Assembly (NCBI GenBank): GCA_023375785.1
Contig: SZWC01000081.1
Coordinates: 577,876 to 599,071 of the forward strand
Length of the DNA: 21,196 nucleotides
From: Penium margaritaceum
Lineage: Eukaryota > Streptophyta > Zygnematophyceae > Desmidiales > Peniaceae
Reading direction: 5' to 3'
Part shown: in pieces, positions 15,553 through 21,196 of the stretch
Position numbering within the stretch: the stretch's first letter is position 1
Layout of the letters: each line of letters starts with the position of its first letter
Position numbers and translations under genes: made by a program
The notes under the pieces: generated by a model
Told to the model about the DNA's origin: nothing
The model's input: the letters and a program-made list of their open reading frames with translations, nothing else
Database searches by the model: none

Positions 15553-16066
15553 ACAATGACGCCTAGCACGAGCATGGGATTGATCAAGCCAGGCGGTGGT
15601 GTCAGGTCCAAACTATCCCTCATCACACCAAGAAAAAGCTCCCCAGGAGGCAGCTTGCGTACACCAATCGAGCCTGCTCGCTGTAGTGAGAATGGTGATA
15701 CCCTCAATCACTTCCTCATCAAGCTTTACCTTTCCGTCTTCCTCCTCTTCTCCATCTCCCCAGAGAGGCCCGAAAGAGGGCATTGTAGCAGCAACCCAAG
15801 GGAAGAAGATGCTTGTGATGAAGCTTGTGTGTGATGATGCTCCTTGCTCATGATGATTCTTGTACCCCCAAGCATCCCCACGGAAAATAAGCATGACAGG
15901 ACAAGCTGATTGGTACAATCTGAAGGGTCCTGGTCGCTGTTGCTTTCCGAGGATGAAAATTCTCAGTGGCTGCAGCGCAGCTCTCCTACGTGGTGCCAGA
16001 TGCCATCCATTATGCATGCACTTCCTTGAGCACATTTGTGATCCTGCTCCAGTCAAGGGGCTGCTG
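15553..16066 (-). pseudogene. Copia copy 2: gag C-terminal linker
   Basis: The minus-strand frame 16128-15613 covers this region. Its lower part (acidic GDGEEEEDGKVKLDEEVIEG, about 15760-15700) aligns with the decayed copy 1 counterpart around 10300-10375. Charged, low-complexity linkers between knuckle and protease are usual in copia Gag. The frame of the knuckle and the frame of this linker differ, so a frameshift lies near 16000. Confidence 0.6.
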
Positions 16067-16105
16067 GCATTCCGTGTAACAATGAATGCCCTCACAGATT
16101 TAGTA
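16067..16105 (-). pseudogene. Copia copy 2: gag zinc knuckle, broken
   Basis: Thirteen codons: TAC TAA ATC TGT at one end and GAA TGC at the other. Aligned with the copy 1 knuckle CYNCGDSHHDTEC this gives Y-x2-C-x3-H-x4-C: the first Cys is Tyr (16103-16105) and the next codon is a TAA stop. Both copies share the x3 spacing between second Cys and His, one residue shorter than the usual C-x2-C-x4-H-x4-C retroviral knuckle. The residues after it, QQPLDWSRITNV, are conserved in copy 1 as HLGWRRVTHL. Confidence 0.72.
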
Positions 16106-17451
16106 GTTGAAAGACCGTCCATTGCCACTGATCACCGGCGCGGCCTCCTCTTGCCCCTTGGCATGCCATTTCTTCCCTTTCTTCCCTTGGGTGGTTGCTG
16201 GAATGCCCTTGGCTATTGTCTTCTTGATGTTGGAGCGCTGGGCCCAAGGAAGAACCTGGAGACGCTCAGTCAGGTCCGCAACGGTGACGCGTTTGAAGGC
16301 CAAGAACATGTCGTACTGAAAAATGTAAAGCCTCTCACATGATGGTGTTGAAGGCCCATAGGTGCAAGCCACCGACAGTCCCTAGGCGGGTGTAGATACG
16401 CATGGCACGTCGCTAGTAGTCAGCCGCCAGCTCAAAAACTCCTCATCGGACGTTGAACTACGCAGGCTGACACGCTCTCATTGCACGCGTATCTCCAGCA
16501 AAGAGCGTCAACGCCAGCTCCCATCCATGGCAAGGGTCCGCCCTCGTCCCGGTCCCCATTGTGCCCAAGAAGTCAACAACCATCTCCCAAGGGAAAACAT
16601 GGAGTGGGTTTTGCATCAATTGTGTTGCTGCCTTGACCTGACAGGGGTTGGATGTCTGGTGTTTTCATGATTATTAAGGCCAGACGCCCTCGACATCGGC
16701 CCACACTTAGAACAACAACTCTCAGGAATTAAATTCTTCCCTTCTCACGTACCAAGGAGGGGGTTTCTCAAATTACTTTTGGTTTCCAGTCTGTGGGGAG
16801 GGCTCTAGGGAAGGTGGGCACAGTGAGGGAAGGCTGCTATTGAGGTGAATGCCTCCGAACAAGAAGCACGTCATCTTCCTTGAGGAGTGCCTGCGCGCCC
16901 GGGTAATGGACAGCAAGCCCAGCCGCAACTAGTTTTAATGCTCCTCAAGAACATGCACCTCCTATGCCCGTGATTATGTAGGGGTGTCATCTGCCTCTTG
17001 GATCGTATACCCAATGGGGTGTCACTCCTGGTCGGGGAACCGCTGCTGTGCGAATAAAGCACGCGAGACGGAGTGCTGATCCGCCATCGGTGCTGCTCCA
17101 CCGGCTTCCCGCACCTGCTGATGCTTTCATGACATTCCCGAGCACGCCAACAACAGCTCCCCGATATCTTCAAGAGACATTGTTATGACATTGCTCTATC
17201 ATTGTTGTTTTTTTCATTTCTTATCGTACGACGTCTAGAGATTGGCGATCGCAAGTGAACTTGGGCTCGTCACCCCAGATGATAAGGAGCCACCTGGGTT
17301 AGCCGGCCACTTCCCTTTGTCAGTGCCAGGTGTCATGTGTGTCATCAGTATGGGCCAAACGGTGAAAGTCACAGAAACGCCAATCCATGAGGCATTCTCG
17401 AGGAATTCGAATTCTGGGAGATTTTTATTCCTCGGCCAAAAACATTGTTAA
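16106..17451 (-). pseudogene. Copia copy 2: gag N-terminal region
   Basis: The frame 16372-16100 reads YIFQYDMFLAFKRVTVADLT, ERLQVLPWAQRSNIKK, and a basic stretch TTQGKKGKKWHAKGQEE just before the knuckle. A Lys-rich linker ahead of the zinc knuckle is typical of copia Gag. Further right only short frames remain (17173-16871). Plus-strand CATGATGGTGTTGAAGGCCC from 16339 aligns with copy 1 at 10632. The start codon and true N-terminus cannot be placed. Confidence 0.6.
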
Positions 17452-17464
17452 GGCGCTGATGATG
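17452..17464 (-). promoter_or_regulatory. Degenerate primer binding site, copy 2
   Basis: GGCGCTGATGATG on the plus strand matches 8 of 13 positions of the initiator tRNA-Met primer-site complement GGCTCTGATACCA. It occupies the position homologous to 11730-11742 of copy 1, between gag and the GCT-rich left part of LTR-E. Weak alone, supported by the alignment. Confidence 0.4.
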
Positions 17465-17539
17465 ACAGCAATCATTTTGGGTTAGCAAGGGGATGCTAAG
17501 TGAGGGTGCCTCCTACACGCTACCTACTTCCTTGACTAT

Positions 17540-18110
17540 TATGCAGATGTGCTCGTGTGCTACTCTGCTGCTGCGCATCTGTTTTGGCAGCTGCATTAGC
17601 TGCGGCTGCTGGTGCACAGCATTCCAGCACTGTTGCGCTACCACTGCTATGCAACTCCTGCTACTGTTACAACGCTGCTATGCTGCTGATGCGCTGCTAC
17701 TTCCGTGCTCCTGCTCTGGGGCTCCTGCTACTGCTCCGCTGCTACTGTGCTATTGTGCCCTTGCACTGTTGATGCTGCGTACTAGTGCTACACTGATACG
17801 CGCCTACGTGATTGCTACTCTGACAGCTGTGGCTGCTCCAGCTGCAGCTGCCATTGCAACTGGCCACCTGCCACAGCGATGGTTGCTCTTGCCCTCCCGC
17901 CGCGTAGTGGTGGTGCTATTTCTGTTGTTGCACTGGTGGTGTGGTGGCATGCCACTGCTGCTGCTGTTGTCACTGCATCTCTGCTGGTTTCTGCGAGTCA
18001 TCATGGCGTGATGGGTCCTCCCATGACCGTGGTTGCAGCCGTGGCTCTCACGGATGCTGTTGTTGCTATGCCTTTGCTGCGCAGCTCAGCGAGGGATGCC
18101 ACGCTGCTCA
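17540..18110. repeat. GCT/CTG-rich trinucleotide tract of LTR-E
   Basis: Imperfect triplets (GCTGCTACTTCCGTGCTCCT, GCTGCTGCTGTTGTCACTGC). The plus-strand frames 17493-18011 and 17557-17772 are Leu/Ala/Cys-rich low-complexity readings. No domain is present. Confidence 0.7.
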
Positions 18111-18114
18111 ATAT

Positions 18115-18990
18115 GAGAAAACACCGACACTATCACAAGTAAAAGTTCCCAAAGTGGCATACAAGAATATTCCCAAACCTCCCTCTTTTGAAGCACTTTC
18201 ATGGAACCATGGGGCAGATAACCACCAGCAAACAGTTCAGCTCCAGAACAACGGACCAACAATCAGAACGTTCAGCTTGCCAACGGCTGTCGGTCCGGTC
18301 TATACGACAGCCAGCAAGGAGCAAGACACAGCTTTGTCCTCAGGCTGCAACAAAGCGCTGGCCTCCCATTGAGCACAACGGGTGGGAACAACCCTATGTG
18401 GCCAAGGAAAGTGCACAAAGTCATCACCTTGACGAGAGCAGCGTGTGGCTTGCACCACATAGCTCCAAGTACCAATCGTGGAGTTCTACTGTGACTCAAC
18501 ACTCAGCACAAGCAGCGGGAGCGGCAAGTCGCTTACGGAAACACACTACATGCTGCCCTCCCTAGAGGCAGGAGCTAAGCTAGGCCAGCTAAGTCTAGTA
18601 TGCATGAAGTTCCACTTATACTAATCTAGTTAATTGAATTAACCAAGAATCACTTCTCTACTCGTGCACTTTCTGCAACTCTCTTTATCCCTCCACTCTA
18701 TACCTTGTACCTCTCAGCCTAGCCTTACTCTCCACTCTGAATCATTCACCAGCTTCAGTGTTCAGTACAGCACCCATATCTTTCGACACTGCGACCAACA
18801 TCAACCATGATCATCATTTTCATCCACGCTACATTGCTCATACTCCGTTGCGCTCGCTCTCATATGTGCTATGCCGCAAGCACCTTTCTGCTACCAGCAC
18901 TCTATTGTGCCTGTGAATTCCAGAGCACTACACCCACTCCAATTCTTTGCTGCTCAGCACACCCATCCAAGTGGAGTTCACCAACTCAGT
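18115..18990. other. Non-homologous stretch inside LTR-E, no gene recognised
   Basis: This region has a different base composition from the GCT tract and no counterpart in LTR-D. Two overlapping plus-strand frames (17941-18372 and 18188-18565) give peptides such as VPKVAYKNIPKPPSFEALSW with no family I recognise. The part 18640-18800 is pyrimidine-rich and AT-richer. A 7-bp near-perfect palindrome GTTAATTGAATTAAC lies at 18629-18643. It could be an old insertion; ends and target duplications are not visible. Confidence 0.35.
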
Positions 18991-19258
18991 CCTTATGCGC
19001 CTCATCCCCTCCACCCCTTGTTCATGGAACACCAGGCCCATGAGAACTTTCTTAGAAGGTTCCCCACATTGTTATTGGTGATGTGGCAACGTTGTCCAAT
19101 GAGCAGGCATACTAGCATGCAAGGCAGGTACAAGAACATAAGTGGTCTGGTTAGGGGAGTTGTGCACAGTCTCGTAAGGTTCACGAACTTCAACGTGCAG
19201 AGAGAAATGGCAACTGACAAGCAAACACAAATAGCTACCATTTGTCAGAAAACGGCCC

Positions 19259-19303
19259 CCAAGTGGAGGCACTTCCAATGTGCCCTGACGGGTCTCCACT
19301 TGG
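19259..19303. repeat. 10-bp inverted repeat at the insert start
   Basis: CCAAGTGGAG (19259-19268) and CTCCACTTGG (19294-19303) form a perfect stem over a 25-nt loop that itself contains GGCAC and GTGCC. The location just inside the presumed insert border makes it a candidate sub-terminal structure. Confidence 0.75.
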
Positions 19304-19584
19304 TGTCCACGGCTTTCTCTCTTTTGGCGTGTGGGTTCTGAGTCTAAGGGTGAGCATTCTGGTCGCCTCACGCTATGTTTTTGGGAGTGGAAGACAGTTG
19401 TGAGACAGTCACTTTTTGCAAAGGAAACAACACGATTTGCCATTAGTTTTTTAACATGGACATGATGTAAACATTTGTAGGGCTAGTCATGAGCTCTCTA
19501 ACGCACCAAACCAAGCACGATTTGGATCACCATAGCTCCCGCTACGTTGGCCGAAGCGCGGCACCCCAAACCAGCTGCTGAGCC

Positions 19585-19612
19585 GGCGCCTCGGCGTGTC
19601 CGCCGAGGCGCC
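19585..19612. repeat. 12-bp perfect GC-rich hairpin with 4-nt loop
   Basis: GGCGCCTCGGCG (19585-19596), loop TGTC, CGCCGAGGCGCC (19601-19612). Twelve pairs, ten of them G-C, with a tetraloop make this the most stable short hairpin in the window. It lies in the middle of the LTR-E insert and belongs to no recognisable gene. Confidence 0.92.
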
Positions 19613-20520
19613 CTCACACATCAAGGACCCATCAAAACACCATTCCGGAGGCACAGATGTCCCTAAACGTAGTGGCGGCACGCCTTGTGCCTTTGGGGTC
19701 TATGTCGATGAAGAAATCATCGAGTTTGGTGATGGGGATTGATGTGGTTCAAAACCTGTTCAGGGACCTGCAGTCGGAATTTTGACGAAGTCCCAGAGTA
19801 ACAAATTGTACTAATGAGTTTCGGACTCCGCGCCAGGATTTGGGTTAATTCCCTTGGTAACAAACTGCACTACTGACATCCGGCGAATCATCCACCGGAC
19901 GCCTCGGTACCCTTCCGAAGGAAAATCCCCAGATGGAATTTTGTTACTCGTTCCAGTTGATTATTCACCGGCAATCAAACCGCGGCCGACTCCCAGAGCC
20001 GCCGCGCACATCCCAACTTTGGAAGCCCATATCTCCCTCGTTAGTTGTTCGATCCTCCATTTTGAGATCCGAGCAATCTTCGAGTCACCAGATCCAACTG
20101 CGAGGAACTTCCTCTCTCTTGCGGCTCGTCGGTGCCTCCGGGCGCCTCACTTGGGCATGCAGAGGGGCAAATCTTCAACACCGTTGGCGGCCGTCAGGTC
20201 ATGCAACGCGGCAGATAGTTCGCCCTTAAATCAGCCTAAACAACTGCTGCGATTGCAACTCAGTGCACATGCATCCAAATGAAGAGCCGTACGGACCAAC
20301 GGATGCAAAATCTTGAGCCGGAGATAATAACCACGCATGCACTGGTTCAAAACCGATTGGTGGATACACAATACAAAAAATGCAGAAAGGGCATGAGACC
20401 AGTCCACTGAAAAAACCCTAGAGGCTCCAGAAAAAATAGCAAAGTGCCCCAGCAAGTCTCCGATACGCTGTTGCAGCTGTCCTACAGCTGTGGGTGGGTG
20501 GCTCATCAGTCAATGGCACT

Positions 20521-21065
20521 TGAAAACCAGTTGGATATGCATTGTGGATCTGCACAGGCATGGACAAGGTTGAGTGTTCATAGTTAATTAAATGTACATG
20601 CGGGAACTAGTCACATGACAACAGCCACATGGGATTAAGTAGAGTGGTAGAAAAACAATCAAGAGAAAGTACCATCAGTGTAGAGTGTAAGAGACTCCAT
20701 GGTTTTAGGGCGAAACCATGAGGTTTTTCACTCAAGACAAAAATAATGTGAAGAGCGAATCAATGGTGCTCCCCAACCGCTAGGGGAACAACAAGCTCGC
20801 ATGCAATCGTAGGCGTGTCCACGGGTGGGCTGCTGGCAACTCATCTTGAGCTTCCTCCCTTTGAATGAAAACCAATATGCGGCCAGAAATTCTTGACAGT
20901 ATTCTGTTTGAGGAGTCACACTCTGGTTAGCCTCGACGCAATGAGAAACTCCCCTGTCCTCCCCCCCACCCCCCAAGAGCAACATCACAACAGGCGTGCA
21001 CCAGAGTACGAGAGAGTGTGTAGAATGTGATGCATGCAATCGTGCTCTCGTAAGTTTGCAACCTG
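20521..21065. other. Unassigned flank
   Basis: Right of LTR-E I find no copia motif, no conserved frame and no RNA gene. A perfect 8-bp hairpin CATGGTTT/AAACCATG lies at 20698-20720. A C-run block (CCTCCCCCCCACCCCCC near 20960) is low complexity. The minus-strand frame 21192-20728 is created mainly by the adjacent hexanucleotide repeat. Confidence 0.4.
20698..20720. repeat. 8-bp hairpin
   Basis: CATGGTTT (20698-20705), loop TAGGGCG, AAACCATG (20713-20720). Isolated; no T-run or other signal gives it a role. Confidence 0.75.
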
Positions 21066-21069
21066 TACA

Positions 21070-21196
21070 CGTTCCCGTTCCCGTTCCTGCTCCCGCTCCT
21101 GCTCTCGCTCCCGCTCCCGTTCCCGTTACCATTCCCGTTCCCGTTCCCACTCCTGCTCCCGATCCCGCTCCAACTCCCGCTCCCACTCCCACTCCC
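21070..21196. repeat. Degenerate hexanucleotide (CCCGYT)n satellite
   Basis: Six-base period CGTTCC/CGCTCC with occasional TGCTCC, TACCAT and CAACTC variants runs to the end of the window and probably beyond it. On the minus strand it reads as alternating Gly-Thr, Gly-Ala or Gly-Val, which explains the artificial 154-codon frame. The sequence does not match the usual plant telomere repeat. Confidence 0.92.

Larger units (their letters stand above)
19243..20190. mobile_element. Probable foreign insertion splitting LTR-E
   Basis: The L module of LTR-E runs to AATAGCTACCAT (19230-19241), which corresponds to GAATACCTACCGT in LTR-B. The R module resumes at about 20190 with GTCATGCAACGCGG, where the other copies have GTGACGCATGCGG. 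In the other copies these points are only about 20 bp apart, so roughly 950 bp are extra. The insert has its own features: an inverted pair CCAAGTGGAG/CTCCACTTGG (19259-19303), a strong GC hairpin (19585-19612), and a tandem motif with TAACAAATTGTACTAATGA (19799) and TAACAAACTGCACTACTGA (19857). No transposase, RT or clear terminal repeats are seen, so the class is unknown. Confidence 0.5.
17465..20520 (-). repeat. LTR-E, interrupted 5' LTR of copia copy 2
   Basis: GCT-rich tract at 17540-18110 including CCCATGACCGTGGTTGCAGC (18021), shared with LTR-D. The L module lies at 19030-19242 (CAAGGCAGGTACAAGAACAT, AACTGACAAGCAAACACAA). The R module lies at 20190-20520 (CTAGAGGCTCCAGAAAAAAT near 20419; GAGCCGTACGGACCAACGGA). 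Between these homologous parts lie two stretches without counterpart in LTR-D: about 18115-18990 and about 19243-20190. These are probable insertions or long diverged segments. The right end fades near 20520 with no ACCAACA or polypurine tract. Confidence 0.55.

Noticed and set aside
17493..18011. 172-codon Leu/Ala-rich plus-strand frame
   Set aside because: Same triplet-tract artefact inside LTR-E.
20728..21192. 154-codon minus-strand frame with Gly-Thr/Gly-Ala repeats
   Set aside because: Created by the CCCGYT hexanucleotide repeat; the rest has no recognisable domain.
21070..21196. Telomeric or subtelomeric repeat
   Set aside because: The unit CCCGYT does not match TTTAGGG/CCCTAAA, and it is too degenerate.

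Overview
The window looks like intergenic, repeat-rich DNA from a large eukaryotic nuclear genome, most likely a land plant or a close algal relative. The reasons are degraded Ty1/copia-type retrotransposon proteins, plant-style copia LTR ends (TGTTGG next to a purine-rich AGGGGGAG tract), a degenerate initiator-tRNA-Met primer site, long microsatellites, and no prokaryotic gene organisation. I cannot name the species. I found no intact host gene, tRNA, rRNA or CRISPR array.

Almost everything recognisable lies on the minus strand and belongs to one copia family (order gag, protease, integrase, RT, RNase H). From right to left: LTR-E (about 17.47-20.52 kb, interrupted by foreign DNA); internal domain 2 (17.46 to 13.12 kb); LTR-D (13.11 to about 11.75 kb); internal domain 1 (11.74 to 7.28 kb); a truncated LTR-C (7.27 to 6.84 kb); a small RT remnant, domain 0 (6.83 to 6.56 kb); LTR-B (6.56 to about 5.1 kb); a different internal region (4.6 to 1.6 kb); and LTR-A (1.18 to 0.68 kb). 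Neighbouring internal domains therefore share single LTR-like segments. This is the layout expected after unequal recombination between LTRs, followed by long decay.

The LTR-like unit, read on the plus strand, has three parts: a GCT/CTG-rich trinucleotide tract, a left module (L) ending in a block like AACTGACAAG, and a right module (R) that ends in ACCAACA followed by CTCCCCCTGG in the best copy. LTR-A and LTR-B are close relatives by eye in R; the C, D and E copies are much more diverged.

Both larger copia copies are dead: frameshifts, stops, deletions and changed catalytic residues. Two local rearrangements stand out. In copy 1 the gag zinc-knuckle segment (about 10.40-10.57 kb) is inverted relative to the rest of the element. 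In copy 2 the integrase catalytic core is missing, and a perfect 22-bp inverted repeat sits at the deletion point.

The most novel object is the minus-strand reading frame at 4585-1766. About 940 codons remain in one frame with only eight internal stops. It has three 60-residue coiled-coil-like modules spaced about 500 bp apart and an Asp-rich tail. It occupies the place of an internal domain between LTR-B and the LTR-A side, so it may be the cargo ORF of a non-autonomous relative. I do not recognise its family.

All similarities were judged by eye from this sequence alone. Boundaries of LTRs and inserts are approximate.
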